Assembly: GCA_020073545.1 (NCBI GenBank)
Contig: JAIQEZ010000021.1
Coordinates: 1-49,181, forward strand
Direction of reading: 5' to 3'
DNA from: Terriglobia bacterium
Lineage (GTDB): Bacteria; Acidobacteriota; Terriglobia; UBA7540
DNA: 49,181 bases
Shown piece after piece: positions 8,848-18,600 of the stretch. The stretch's first letter is position 1; every line of letters begins with the position of its first letter. A program made the position numbers and the translations under genes. The notes beneath the pieces are model-generated. The model was not told the origin of the DNA. It ran no database searches and saw only the letters and a program-made list of their open reading frames with translations.

Positions 8848-8920
8848 TCGAGCAAGGGTAAAAAACTTCTCGGGTCGTGTCTGCTCAATATTGTTCCCAT
8901 TGGCGGGAAATCACCTCAGG
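8779..8920. repeat. 142-bp direct repeat, copy 2
   Basis: This is the second copy of the element at 6894-7035. Homology with copy 1 stops at the cctcagg end in both places. In this copy about 90 bp separate that end from the IS1380-type remnant. The two copies bracket the CAP gene and the methyltransferase remnant. Confidence 0.75.
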
Positions 8921-9012
8921 AACGAAACCTGCCGTTCGTGCAACCGATTTTTCAGACACGTCTCTGTCCCGGGTCTCCTACCTGACCGATTCGTTTGGTA
9001 CCACAACCTCGG

Positions 9013-9455
9013 CTAGCCCGCAGGCACCGGCAGCGTCGCGATCCTCCCTGGAATCGCCCGAACATCCGCCTAGTCAGATGGCCTTCTGCCAGCAGCAAGC
9101 CAGTAGTGCCGCGCATGTTTCACCAGCCGCCCGCCGGCCTTCGCCAACGATTGCTGCAAAGTGATCAGCGACCAATCGTCGATCCTCTTCGATAGCACCA
9201 GCCGTCGCCCTGGCAATCAACTCGCGGTTGATCCTCGACAGACCACCCAGGTTTTCTTCTCGCGCCCGGACTCCCTTCTTGAACCGATGCAATCGCGATA
9301 TCAGCGCCGTGGCGTGTTCCCAGATTTTTTCCGAACTGATGAGCCGGAACCTCGGGTCTCGGGAGAGCGCTCTGCATCGTTCACGTCTTCGTAACCGGGC
9401 AGGCGGCTGTACACGGACTGGCGCAGGTGGTCGGCCATCAGGAGGCGGGTGTTCT
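9013..9455 (-). pseudogene. IS1380-type transposase remnant (both ends joined, core deleted)
   Basis: Reading the minus strand from ~9455, one frame gives KNTRLLMADHLRQSVYSRLPG then YEDVNDAER, the typical N-terminal region of one IS1380 subgroup. A frameshift near 9365 moves to LSRDPRFRLISSEKIWE, ALISRLH and GLSRINRELIARA. Directly afterwards (~9190) a third frame reads DDWSLITLQQSLAKAGGRLV and KHARHYWL, then with another shift LLAEGHLTRRMF and RIATLPVPAG-stop at 9013, which is the family's C-terminus. The central ~300 residues, including the DDE catalytic core, are gone. The element cannot transpose by itself; IS ends were not identified. Confidence 0.85.
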
Positions 9456-9686
9456 TTCAGGTTCATAGGTAGAGTTCAAATCGAAAATCTGGAACTGTAT
9501 TCCTTTCTCTGGAATGTCGCCTAACGACGCGCGGCGGTTTTTGCAGCGTGTTGTAAGGCGTATGTTTACCGCTCGCGTCTTCTCGTCTTGTGCTTCCTAC
9601 AGTCGGCTGTTTTCTGAAAGGCATGACTAGACGCGTTCTTATTGTGCCTACCAGAGGCGCCACATCTGCCGCTGCAGGGTAGGCTG

Positions 9687-10382
9687 TCACGAAATTGCTC
9701 GCGCTATCATGAATGCTGCTGCTGCAGCTAGCCCGCCAATGCCCACCGTTTGGATCGCACTACGGAACGGTGGCGCGCCCGTAAACCGGCCCTTGACGTA
9801 GCCAAAAACAGCTAGCGCGATAAGAGTGATGATTACCGATACGATAAGCGCCGTCCTGGCCGTGGGGAGACCAATGTACGGACTGAGCGGGATGAAGCCG
9901 CCTGCGATATAAGCTCCTGCAATCGTTCCCGCACTGATAACCGCTCGCTTCGGATCGGGTTTCTCAAGACCGAGCTCAAATCGCATCATGAAGTCCACCC
10001 AGGCCTGTGGCCGCTTTCTTAGCGCATCCACGATCGGCTTGCTTTCTTCGGCTGTCAGACCATAGGTCTGGAACACATCAGCAACTTCGCCCGCTTCAAT
10101 GTCGGGCTTCTCGCTGACTTCCGATTCTTCTCTTGCCCTCTCGCTGAAGTAGTGTTCCGCGTCACTCTTAGCGGCCATATAACCGCCCAGTCCCATGGCG
10201 ATTGAACCTGCGGCGATTTCTGCCAGGCCCGCGGTCACAATGATACTCGTTGTATTAATTGCGCCCGACAGGCCCGCTGCTAGTGCAAACGGAACTGTCA
10301 ATCCATCTGACATTCCAATCACAACGTCTCGAACTGTTTCGGATCCAGTGAAATGTCGCTCGATGTGTGGTGTTTGTGGCAT
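9687..10382 (-). CDS. VIT1/CCC1-family membrane transporter
   Basis: This 231-residue protein of the vacuolar-iron-transporter family exports or sequesters Fe2+/Mn2+. It starts ERHFTGSETVRDVVIGMSDG, with the family's N-terminal helix and first transmembrane segment. It continues with EIAAGSIAMGLGGYMAAKS (second segment), then a cytoplasmic metal-binding loop rich in Glu and His (AEHYFSERAREESEV, EAGEVADVF). Three further membrane helices end in AAAAFMIARAIS. Length and domain order match bacterial members. It is flanked by decayed genes but appears intact; no metal-regulatory site is recognised upstream. Confidence 0.92.
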   Translation of the reverse strand: MPQTPHIERHFTGSETVRDVVIGMSDGLTVPFALAAGLSGAINTTSIIVTAGLAEIAAGSIAMGLGGYMAAKSDAEHYFSERAREESEVSEKPDIEAGEVADVFQTYGLTAEESKPIVDALRKRPQAWVDFMMRFELGLEKPDPKRAVISAGTIAGAYIAGGFIPLSPYIGLPTARTALIVSVIITLIALAVFGYVKGRFTGAPPFRSAIQTVGIGGLAAAAAFMIARAIS

Positions 10383-11066
10383 GAGAGTTTCTCCGGGAAT
10401 GTGGATTTAAGGAATACATTATTCACAAGTCTTGTGTCCAGCTATTGATGGTGCGACATGGCGGTCAACTATATGGTGCCCGCAATTACGTCTATCCTAC
10501 CGATTTCGGACGCTACGCGCGATTTTGTTGCGGGTATTGGAACATTGCGGGTCAGACGGCGCGGAATAGGTTGACATGTTCAATCACGGCAGATAAATCG
10601 CCGGTCGAGGAGGTCTCCCAACCTGTACCGCACATGCGTAGCACTCAGTATGGCACGCATTCAAAGTGCCGTGAGCTCCTGCGCTCAACTTGCCTCTACG
10701 ACTGGTCCTTCGCCATAACTCAATCCATCGCAACGCCATTCCTTCCGAGAAGCTATGCAGCATGGTTATTCGACTTCGGACGGAAGGAGATCTGTTCCGT
10801 GAATGGTCTGCAACGCCAGCAACTTGGAAGAAGACAGGGTTCTGGCGAAGGACGTCAACTCCCCTCAACCACTGGGACTGCCTTGTCCCTGGACGCAGCT
10901 AATCAGAAGCCAAGCGCGCTGTGCCACCACAATAAGTGGATTTGCACGAAAACTGTGTGTGCAGCTGGCGACGCTTTGTGCCACCGATTCATGACCTGCG
11001 GTTGAGCACCTCATCTGTTCAACTACGTCCTGGTGCTGTCTTCCCTGCGGTTTTCGCCGAAGGTAC
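10383..11066. other. 684-bp stretch without a recognisable gene
   Basis: Open frames here are short or have no family-like sequence on either strand. The region lies between the VIT1-type gene and the permease fragment, in the decayed part of the window, so it may contain gene debris that is too diverged to identify. Confidence 0.5.
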
Positions 11067-11876
11067 TCAGATACGGAAATCGTGCCTGTTGCCATCGGGT
11101 TCGATGATACGGAAGCAGACCTGATGCTTGGGTTTATCGCGCAACTTCTCCCAGGCTTTTCGGAAACGCTTCGCCTGCCCTTCGGGCGGCAGCACAGGTG
11201 ATGGGCCGTCGATGACTTCCGCCGAACCGAGTTGCGCAGCCGTGAGGGCGATGGCGTCGATAATATTGGAAGATGGCACGACGAGCAGGTGCACGGGCTT
11301 GCCTTCCTTTTCCGCAGGCGCGACCACATGAGTGAACAACAATTGCTTGTAGCTCGTGAAAAGCCGGTCCTCGGCAATGCCTTTGTACCCGGTGTCGGGT
11401 CCTTTTAGAATCTGCACGGTCATCACCACCAAGTCTCTTTTACCCGTGTCCGTCAGTTCCAGAGCTTTGCGGACGTAATCGAGCCTGTGGTAATCACCAA
11501 CGAAACAGAGCGTGTTGCCGGGGCGGACGCCGAGGCTCTCGGTTGTCACGTTCTCTTGCGGGTGGGTCGGGAATTGATCCATCTCGACGTGACCTGCCAC
11601 GCCCTCTTTTCGTTCGTTGATACGCTCCGAGATTACAGAGATGAGACAAAACACGAGCGTGAAGGCCACCCCACTGGTCGTCGCCACCTCTTTGGTGACG
11701 AAGTTTATTCCGGCGACCGAGAACAGCGACGTGGCGATCACACCGAGCCCAATCGAAATCTCGTTGCTGCCCAGGTTGATATTGAAGGGAACCCGCCATT
11801 CGCACGGCGATTTGTCTTTGAAGCGAAGCAAACCGTCGCACGCTTTCGACCTCGCCTGGCGATCTCTCTTGAGCAC
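11067..11876 (-). pseudogene. C-terminal fragment of an APC-family amino acid permease
   Basis: The 269-codon frame begins inside a membrane protein: DRQARSKACDGLLRFKDKSP, then EWRVPFNINLGSNEISIGLG, two hydrophobic helices (VIATSLFSVAGINFV and SGVAFTLVFCLISVISE). A C-terminal soluble domain follows (NTLCFVGDYHRLDYVRKALEL, DLVVMTVQILKG, VHLLVVPSSNIIDAIALTAA). This is the usual end of acidobacterial APC permeases with an appended Usp-like cytoplasmic domain. The ten or so upstream helices are absent; the frame upstream reads unrelated sequence up to a stop. It is probably a 5'-truncated pseudogene, although the soluble domain could still be expressed from the GTG at 11876. Confidence 0.75.
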
Positions 11877-12144
11877 ACTCCTACCGATGCGGAAGAAATT
11901 CCTGCCCTGATCTGGAGCTTGTGGCCCAAAATAATGAAGACTCGACGCTCACCGTGCGTCTGGGTGAAAACCCAGTTCGTCAGTCGCCTGCAACCGGAAG
12001 TGGTCTTTGCCGGACCGTGAGCGCACTCTGCGCCGGTGGCGGGCAAGGAAGGCGGGGGCCGGGGCCGAGTACAGAACCCTGGACTTCCACGCTTCACACC
12101 AAGCCGGACTGCTGACCCTCCGGACGTCTAAGGAAAGAAGAGAT

Positions 12145-12221
12145 TGGTCGGGGCGCCCAGATTTGAACTGGGGACCTCTTGGTCCCGAACCAAGCGCGCT
12201 ACCAGGCTACGCTACGCCCCG
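12145..12221 (-). tRNA. tRNA-Pro (anticodon CGG)
   Basis: This is a 77-nt cloverleaf with a CGGGGCG acceptor arm pairing with CGCCCCG, then ACCA with the CCA encoded. The anticodon stem CTTGG/CCAAG closes a 7-nt loop TTCGGGA, so the anticodon is CGG (reads CCG). The T-loop contains GTTCAAATC. Confidence 0.96.
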
Positions 12222-12230
12222 GAAAAGCCG

Positions 12231-12312
12231 GTGTTAGGTACTAGGTGTTAGGTGCTGGGGATGAACAAACGGGCTTGTCCCTAACCCCTAGTACCTAGAA
12301 CCTGGCACCTGA
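12231..12312. repeat. 82-bp palindromic spacer repeat between tRNA genes, copy 1
   Basis: The left arm is built from tandem (C/T)TAGGTGTTAGGTGCT-like units and the right arm is its near-complement (CCCTAACCCCTAGTACCTAG, then AACCTGGCACCTGA). The element can fold into a long hairpin. It resembles 12398-12479, which sits in the same position relative to the other tRNA. Confidence 0.7.
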
Positions 12313-12316
12313 ATTT

Positions 12317-12393
12317 TGGTCGGGACGGCCAGATTTGAACTGGCGACCCCTTGCACCCCAAGCAAGTGCGCTACCAGGCTGCGCCACGTCCCG
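12317..12393 (-). tRNA. tRNA-Pro (anticodon GGG)
   Basis: This is a 77-nt cloverleaf with acceptor CGGGACG/CGTCCCG followed by ACCA. The anticodon stem CTTGC/GCAAG encloses TTGGGGT, giving anticodon GGG (reads CCC and CCU). The T-loop contains GTTCAAATC. It lies 95 bp from the tRNA-Pro(CGG) on the same strand, probably in one transcript with the MerR gene upstream. Confidence 0.96.
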
Positions 12394-12397
12394 GAAA

Positions 12398-12479
12398 GTC
12401 AGGTTCCAGATTTCAGGTGTTAGGTGTCAGGAACAATCCGGTTCCTTTGTCCCTCACACCTAAGACCTGGCACCTGACA
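12398..12479. repeat. 82-bp palindromic spacer repeat, copy 2
   Basis: The ends GTCAGGTTCCAG and CTGGCACCTGAC are inverted (one mismatch). The interior has AGGTGTTAGGTGTCAGGAAC facing GGTTCCTTTGTCCCTCACACC. It shares the motif family and exact length of the repeat at 12231-12312. Confidence 0.7.
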
Positions 12480-12493
12480 TCTGCTTTCTCACG

Positions 12494-12904
12494 CTAGCAT
12501 TTCCGCGAAAGCATTGTCAATACGGTCTGCAGCTCGCGTCGGATGGCTTTCAGCTCCGCCACATCCAGAGGCGATTGAAACAAGTTTGTCTGCTCCGCGG
12601 CATTCTTCTCATTGCTTGCCAGATGTTTGCGCGCCCCTGCGATGGTGAATCCCTTCCCGTACAGGAGCCGGCGGATCTCGAAGATAAGTTCCACATCCTT
12701 GCGGCGGTAAAGCCGATGCCCTGACTTGCTCTTAACGGGCCGCAGCGTGGGGAATTCCGTCTCCCAGTAGCGCAACACGTAGGCCTTCGTCTGGGTCAGC
12801 TCGCTGACTTCGCCGATTCGGTAATAGAGCTTGTCCGGAATCGCCGCCTCCCTGGGAGAGTCCTGGATCAAGCGTGCGGCGCGTGCGGCGCGACCTCGGG
12901 GCAT
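12494..12904 (-). CDS. MerR-family transcriptional regulator
   Basis: This is a 136-residue regulator. The start at ATG 12904 is chosen because GAGG lies ~7 bases upstream; the in-frame TTG at 12916 overlaps that site. The winged helix-turn-helix is clear: [21 protein letters not shown], then [21 protein letters not shown] and [20 protein letters not shown] (~residues 25-90). A short C-terminal coiled region ([16 protein letters not shown]) would serve for dimerisation. There is no effector-binding domain and no metal-binding cysteine pair. A MerR gene beside tRNA-Pro recalls the pheT-ihfA-merR-tRNA-Pro order known in other bacteria, but pheT and ihfA are not here. Confidence 0.93.
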   Translation of the reverse strand: MPRGRAARAARLIQDSPREAAIPDKLYYRIGEVSELTQTKAYVLRYWETEFPTLRPVKSKSGHRLYRRKDVELIFEIRRLLYGKGFTIAGARKHLASNEKNAAEQTNLFQSPLDVAELKAIRRELQTVLTMLSRKC

Positions 12905-13151
12905 GGAGAGCCTCAACCTGCGGCTTGCTGACTCCCAGTCATCTTAGAGAACGGACTGCGGCGCGTCAAGCGCGCCAGCCCATTCTCCGCGGCCCCGCCC
13001 ACGCTTGGCTTCTCGGGCAAGCGGTGGTTCATGGAAACTACCCCACCCTTAACGGCCCGTTACCAGAAATCGCGGACGTTGCGCTATACTCTGGCTCCGG
13101 GACGCGCGTCCCCGAGGATTTGACATTATTTCTGGTCTCGAAGGGTGCACC

Positions 13152-14354
13152 ATGCCAGAACGACCCGCTGCCTTGCTTTGGGTAATTTTTCTCGCCTATT
13201 TCACCTTTGGGATGATCACCAACATCTTGGGTGTGGTGATCCCGGAAGTAATCAAACAGTATCAACTGAGTCTCTTCGCGGCGGGCTTCTTGGCGTTCGC
13301 CTTCTTCCTGGCCTACGGCCTCTGCTCGATTCCCACCGGATTGCTGATGGACCGCTTCGGCGCAAGGCCTCTGGTCCTGCTGGGAGTTTTCCTGATGGGT
13401 CTGGGCTGCCTGGTGGTTTCGCGGGCGGGTGACTATCTGCTCATTGTGGGCATGATTTTCGCCGTTGGCGTGGGCGTCACGATCATCCAGACCGCCGGGA
13501 ACCCGCTCATCCGGCATCTCGACCGGCTGGAGAACTACCACCGCAACCTGACGCTCACCATCGGCTTCTGCGGCATTGGCGCCTTCCTCGGCCCCTTTAT
13601 CCTGGCGTTCATTCGTGGGATGGGTCGAAGCTGGCAGGTGCTCTACCTGGTTTTTGCGGCGATTTCGCTGGTGCTGCTGTTGCTTTTGGCCACCTCGCGC
13701 TTCCCGGCACGCGCCACCGTCGCGGGTGAGCGCATTCGCCTCGATCAGGTGCGAAAACTGCTCCTCAATCCCATCGTCATCGCTTACTGCCTGGGCATTT
13801 TCTTCTATGTGGGAGCCGAGGTCGGCACCGCTTCGTGGATCGTCAAATTTTTCGAGCGCGTCCACGCTTTGCCCAGTGAGGTCGCGAACACGGGCGCGCA
13901 GAGTTTCTTCCGCAAGGTATTCCCCGCGCTGCCGGCTCTGATCGTGGCTCTCTTCTGGGGATTGCAGGGCGCCGGCCGGCTGGTGAGCGGCGCGGTGCTC
14001 AACCAATTCGGCAGCCGCAGGATTCTACGTCTCTACTCCTTCCTGGCACTGGCCTGCCTGCTGGTGGCCGTCTTCGGGACAACGCACGTCACCGCCCTCG
14101 GCTTCGCGGCTTGCGGGTTTTTCACCTCCGTGCTGTTTACGCTGGTTTTCAGCGGAACCATCAATAGCTTCGCGGAGAATCATGGAACGATTTCGGGCCT
14201 GCTCTGCACGGCCTGCTTGGGCGGCGCGCTCATCCCCCCGATGGTGGGCTGGGTGGGCGATCACTTCGATATGCGCGTGGCCATGCTGGTTCCCGCGCTT
14301 TGCTTTGCCTATGTTTTTGGGCTTGCCATGATCGGCCGGGCGAAATATGAATAG
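13152..14354 (+). CDS. Major facilitator superfamily transporter, sugar (FucP-like) type
   Basis: This is a 400-residue integral membrane protein with 12 predicted helices. It opens LLWVIFLAYFTFGMITNILG and carries the MFS loop 2-3 signature GLLMDRFGARPLVLLG (residues ~64-80). The TAGNPLIRHL segment and overall arrangement fit the FHS/FucP-like sugar:H+ symporters. A ROK sugar kinase begins 27 bp downstream, so the pair probably imports and phosphorylates a sugar or amino sugar. The substrate cannot be read from the sequence. Confidence 0.9.
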   Translation: MPERPAALLWVIFLAYFTFGMITNILGVVIPEVIKQYQLSLFAAGFLAFAFFLAYGLCSIPTGLLMDRFGARPLVLLGVFLMGLGCLVVSRAGDYLLIVGMIFAVGVGVTIIQTAGNPLIRHLDRLENYHRNLTLTIGFCGIGAFLGPFILAFIRGMGRSWQVLYLVFAAISLVLLLLLATSRFPARATVAGERIRLDQVRKLLLNPIVIAYCLGIFFYVGAEVGTASWIVKFFERVHALPSEVANTGAQSFFRKVFPALPALIVALFWGLQGAGRLVSGAVLNQFGSRRILRLYSFLALACLLVAVFGTTHVTALGFAACGFFTSVLFTLVFSGTINSFAENHGTISGLLCTACLGGALIPPMVGWVGDHFDMRVAMLVPALCFAYVFGLAMIGRAKYE

Positions 14355-14381
14355 CGGATGGGGGAAGGGAGACAACAGTTT

Positions 14382-15371
14382 ATGGGGCAGTTGATTATCG
14401 GCATCGATGTGGGTGGAACGAAGGTTGCGGGAGGGCTCGTCACGCTGAAGGGGCGGCTGGTGGAATCCCGGATCGTTCCCACGCACGCTGACCAGGGGTT
14501 TGCCCAGAGCTACATCCAGATCGTTCACTTGATCGAGCGCCTGATTCGCGCGGCGGGAGGCAAACACAACCTGCGCGGCATCGGCATCTGTGCGCCAGGG
14601 CCGCTCAATCCCAAGACGGGCGTGGTGATCAATCCCCCTAATCTCCCCGGCTGGCGGAATATCGAACTGGCCAAGATGGTCGAGAGGCAATTCGGCCTTC
14701 CCGCCAAGGTTGAAAACGACGCCAACGCCGCGGGACTGGCCGAAGTCCTGTTTGGCGCCGCGGTGGGCTTCAAGGACGTTTTCTATGTGACCGTGAGCAC
14801 CGGTATCGGAACCGGCATCATCATCAATCGGAAGATTTATCACGGGCAGAACGGCGTGGCCGGCGAAGGCGGCCATGTTTCCATCGACTACCGCAGCCCC
14901 TATCGCTGCGGATGTGGGACGCTCGGCTGCATTGAAGCGCTGGCGGCCGGCCCGGCCATGGCCAGACGGGCCCGCGTGAGGCTCGAGCAGGAACACAATA
15001 TGCCCAGCGCCCTACGCGAGATGACCCATGGCCACCTGGAGCAGATTTCGCCGCTGATGATTCAGAAGGCGGCGCGGCAGGGCGACCGCGTTGCCAAAGC
15101 GATCATCGACGAAACGGGTTTTTACCTGGGCGTGTGGCTCGCCGGCATGATCACGCTATTCGATCCCGAAGCCATCGTGATTGGCGGCGGCGTTTCACGA
15201 ATCGGTAGACCGCTTCTTGACAAGGTCAAGAACACTATCCCGCAATACACGATCAACCGCTTCGCGGTTAACACTCCTTTGTTGCCCGCCAAACTGGAGA
15301 AAAATGTCGGCGTTTACGGCGCGGCCGCGGTCTTCCTGCCCTCCGGAGAAGAAGCTGAAACCGGCGCGTGA
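14382..15371 (+). CDS. ROK-family sugar kinase (glucokinase-like)
   Basis: This ATP-dependent hexose or amino-sugar kinase is ~329 residues from ATG 14382, which has GGGAG ~8 bases upstream; ATG 14358 is the alternative. The N-terminal phosphate loop is IIGIDVGGTKVAGG, the ROK motif is VENDANAAGLAE, and a second glycine-rich loop is VSTGIGTGIIIN. The sugar-binding GEGGHVSID is followed by the zinc site CGCGTLGCIE, and the C-terminus has EAIVIGGGVSRIG. All catalytic elements are present, including Asp in ENDANA. There is no N-terminal helix-turn-helix, so it is an enzyme rather than a NagC-type repressor. It is co-directional with the MFS transporter. Confidence 0.93.
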   Translation: MGQLIIGIDVGGTKVAGGLVTLKGRLVESRIVPTHADQGFAQSYIQIVHLIERLIRAAGGKHNLRGIGICAPGPLNPKTGVVINPPNLPGWRNIELAKMVERQFGLPAKVENDANAAGLAEVLFGAAVGFKDVFYVTVSTGIGTGIIINRKIYHGQNGVAGEGGHVSIDYRSPYRCGCGTLGCIEALAAGPAMARRARVRLEQEHNMPSALREMTHGHLEQISPLMIQKAARQGDRVAKAIIDETGFYLGVWLAGMITLFDPEAIVIGGGVSRIGRPLLDKVKNTIPQYTINRFAVNTPLLPAKLEKNVGVYGAAAVFLPSGEEAETGA

Positions 15372-15560
15372 AGGTTTGTGCGCTTTCCTGTGACCGGGGA
15401 ATTTCGCGTGGGGCTCGAAGGGTGGGGGCAACACCTCCGTCCCACCGAGTGCCTAGTACTTGGGCCTGCGCCGCCCGCAAAGCTCCAAGTGTGTTCTTCA
15501 CGCCGGATTCAGGATGAAATATAGAGCGGGAGGGACGAGTCGGCTAGGGAAGGGAAGGAA

Positions 15561-15595
15561 CCGCACGCTCGCGCTGCCCGGGCGCGAGCGTGCGG
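15561..15595. terminator. Bidirectional hairpin between ROK kinase and Oar-like receptor
   Basis: A perfect 14-bp inverted repeat (CCGCACGCTCGCGC / GCGCGAGCGTGCGG) with a 7-nt loop lies 15 bp beyond the stop of the minus-strand receptor gene and ~190 bp after the ROK stop. No U-tract is present. It is the likely shared transcription end. Confidence 0.75.
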
Positions 15596-15610
15596 TCGGG
15601 CTGGATCCTG

Positions 15611-18600
15611 CTAGAACGTAAGCTTCAGCGCAAACTGGATGATGCGCGGATCATACGTGCTCGAGATCTGACCGAAACTGGGATCCGTGATATTCAGCGT
15701 AGGGAGCTGAAACTCCGCTTGGTTGAGCATATTGAAGAACTCCGCGCGGAATTCCAGATTCAGTCGCTCTCCGGCAAGGGCGGTCTTCTTCGCCACCGCG
15801 AAATCGAAATTGGCACGATGCGGGCCCCGGAGGCGGTTCCTGGGGTACGTGCCGTAAGTCAACACAGCAGGATCGTAGTCGGTATTGAATCCCGTGGGGT
15901 CAAACCAGAACGAGCCCGTAGCTCCATTGAAGGTGTTTGTCTGGTGCGGATCGAAGATGGGAACATTCGATGTGGTCAGGTTCGCCCGCACGAGACTTGC
16001 ATCGCCAGCGCCTGAGGGCCCAGGATCCGTTCTTGTGGTGGGAATTTGTGCGGAGATGTCCATGGGGAACCCGGTGCGCCAAGTCACGATGGGATACAAA
16101 CTCCATCCCTTGGTCAGGCGCTTGGGGCCGGAGCCCCAGAGCTGATCGAAGGGAAGGTCCCAGCCGCCGCTGAAGGCAATCCGGTGGGCGATGTCGTAGT
16201 CGGAAACGGCACGGAACAGGTCGTGGTTGTAATAGGGCACCCTATCGTTGACGTTGCGGAACCCGGAGGCGTCATCGATCGACTTTCCCCAGGTGTAGGC
16301 CAGGGTGAAATAGCTGTGGCCGAGCCAGCGGTTGTCCGCAAGGTGCTTGGTAAGGCTGGCCTCCAGGCTGTTGTAATTGCTGTTGACGATGTTGCCGAAG
16401 GTCAGCAGGTAGCTGAACCCGTTCGACCCGTCGGGCAGGGTCCCGGGCTGGGTGTTCAGCAGACGCGTGTCGGTGCCGAGGATGTACGGGTTCTGGTCGA
16501 CCAGCGCGGTTTGCTTGTGGGTAGCGCTGCCCACATAGTTAGTCTCCAGGACCAAACCCCGGGTCAGATCCCGCTCTATGCCGAAGTTGAATTGATAGGT
16601 GTAGGGGGTGCGCAAGTGCGGGTCGACGAAGTACACACCGCCTCCGCCAAAGGGCAGGAAGCCAGTGGCCCCAAAGTCGATATTCGCGGCCGGCGGCTTG
16701 GAGGGGAACGGGTTGGTAGCGTCTGCCGCCACGAAGGGTTGCGTCAAGTAACCGGGGTCGGAGGTGGGGTTTCCCGCTAACGACGGGAAATACATGTCCA
16801 CGAACCCGAAAAACGGCGCTTGGCCGTTGAACTGCAGGTTGTCCTCGCCTTTCAGGATGTCATAGAACACCCCGAAGCCGCCGCGAATGCTAGTCTTACC
16901 GTCGTTGAACGGATCCCAGGCGAAACCGAAGCGCGGGGCGAAGTTGTTCCGGTCCGGGAAATTGGCGCCCTTGGGGGCCCCCGCGTCACCGGGGAACAGC
17001 AGGCCAACGGGAGCATTTGCGAACCGCGTTGACTGCTGCCCGGGAACCATTGAGAAAGAGCGTCCCTGGGTGTCGAACTTGGGGGAGTTGTACTCGTACC
17101 GCAAGCCGTAGGTGATGGTGAAGTTCTTGCGTAAGTGCCACTCGTCCTGTGCAAACGCGTAGTACGATCTGCTCCGGATGTTCGAGGGCGCGGCGCCGAA
17201 CTGGTAGTACTCATCGGGCAGGCCCATCAGGAAATCCGCAAAACTGTTGCCCGACCCAACGCTGGTCGCGCTGTCATAGAAGTCAAATTCGCCATTCACG
17301 TAGAAATCGTAGTGGGTGTTATTCTGGTACGGCGAGAAAAGGAAGCCGAATTTCGTGGTGTGCTTCGACTTCACCCAGGTGAGCGTGTCCGAAATGCCAA
17401 AGGTGTTGTTGATTTCGGTGGTGGGCCCCTGCGGGCTGAAGCCGAGGGTCAGGCCGCGATAGAAGCCAATGATGGTCGGTCCTGTAGACTGGTCGGGTGT
17501 GATTCCTATCCCCAATTGGCTTGGCGTGGGCAAACTCGTGGCGGGAATGGCTTGGGCAATGTTAATACGTTGCGCCGTGAACCGCGCCTCGTTCAGCAGG
17601 GTGGCTGAGAAACTCCGACTCCAGGCCAAATTGAGAAACTCCCGGTGATGGTCACCAATGCTGCCGTATCCATAGGCATCGGCGGGGAGGGAGCCAAAGG
17701 CGAAGCTGAACGGATTGAGCACCGGATTCCGCGACCAACCCATGGTAGCCGAGAGCTTGTCCTCGGAACTGAGTTGGGCATCCAGCTTGATCGAGAGTTG
17801 GTCGGAATCGTTTTTGCTACCCGCCTGCGCGATCTTCGTGCCCGTCGCGGAAGTCGGGATGAGGTTGGCCTGAATGTAGTTCGTCGCCACAGGGCTGAAC
17901 TTTGTGGGGTCGATGATCCCCTGCGCCGAGTTGCCCGCAAAGTAGGGGTAGGCTTGGAGGAACGCCACGACTTGCGGGTCCGGAATCCGATTGCCGGTTG
18001 CTGGATCAGTGCCAGACTGGGAAAAATCTCCCTGGAGCTCCGCCGGGGTGTAGACGGGAAGCGAAGTGGTGTTTATGGCTTGGATCTGGCGCTGGCCGGA
18101 GTAACTGGCGAACCAGAAGAACTTGTCCTTCCCGTGCACTACGTGCGGAATGACCACCGGCCCGCCGACGGCAACGCCGAACTGGTTCCGCTTGAGCACT
18201 TGCTTGGGCACTCCGTCGCGATTATTGAAATAGCTATTGGCATCAAGGGCCTCATTGCGCAAGAAATCATAAACACTCCCGTGGACGTCGTTGGTGCCGG
18301 ACTTGGTGACGACGCTCACGACGCCACCGGCGTTGCGCCCGTATTCCGCCGCGTAGTTGCTGGTCAGAATGCGAAACTCGGCGATGGCGTCCGGGACCGG
18401 GTTGTAGACGACTTCGTTCCCCAGCAGGTCGTTGTTGATGCCCCCATCCAGCAGGTAGGTGACGGAATCAGACTTGCCGCCGGCGATCCCGAAGGCGCCG
18501 GTCTGGCCCCCGTCCGCGGCGCCGGGGTTCACTTCCGTGACGCCGGGCTGGAGAAGAGCGAGATCCAGAACGTTACGGCCGTTGAGCGGCAGGTCCACGG

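Noticed and set aside
12231-12479. CRISPR-like spacing of repeats near tRNA genes
   Set aside because: Only two related palindromes, separated by a tRNA gene; no short identical direct repeats or spacers.
13038-14006. 322-codon minus-strand frame opposite the MFS transporter
   Set aside because: Gln/Glu/His-rich shadow of an MFS gene with clear membrane helices; no domain visible.
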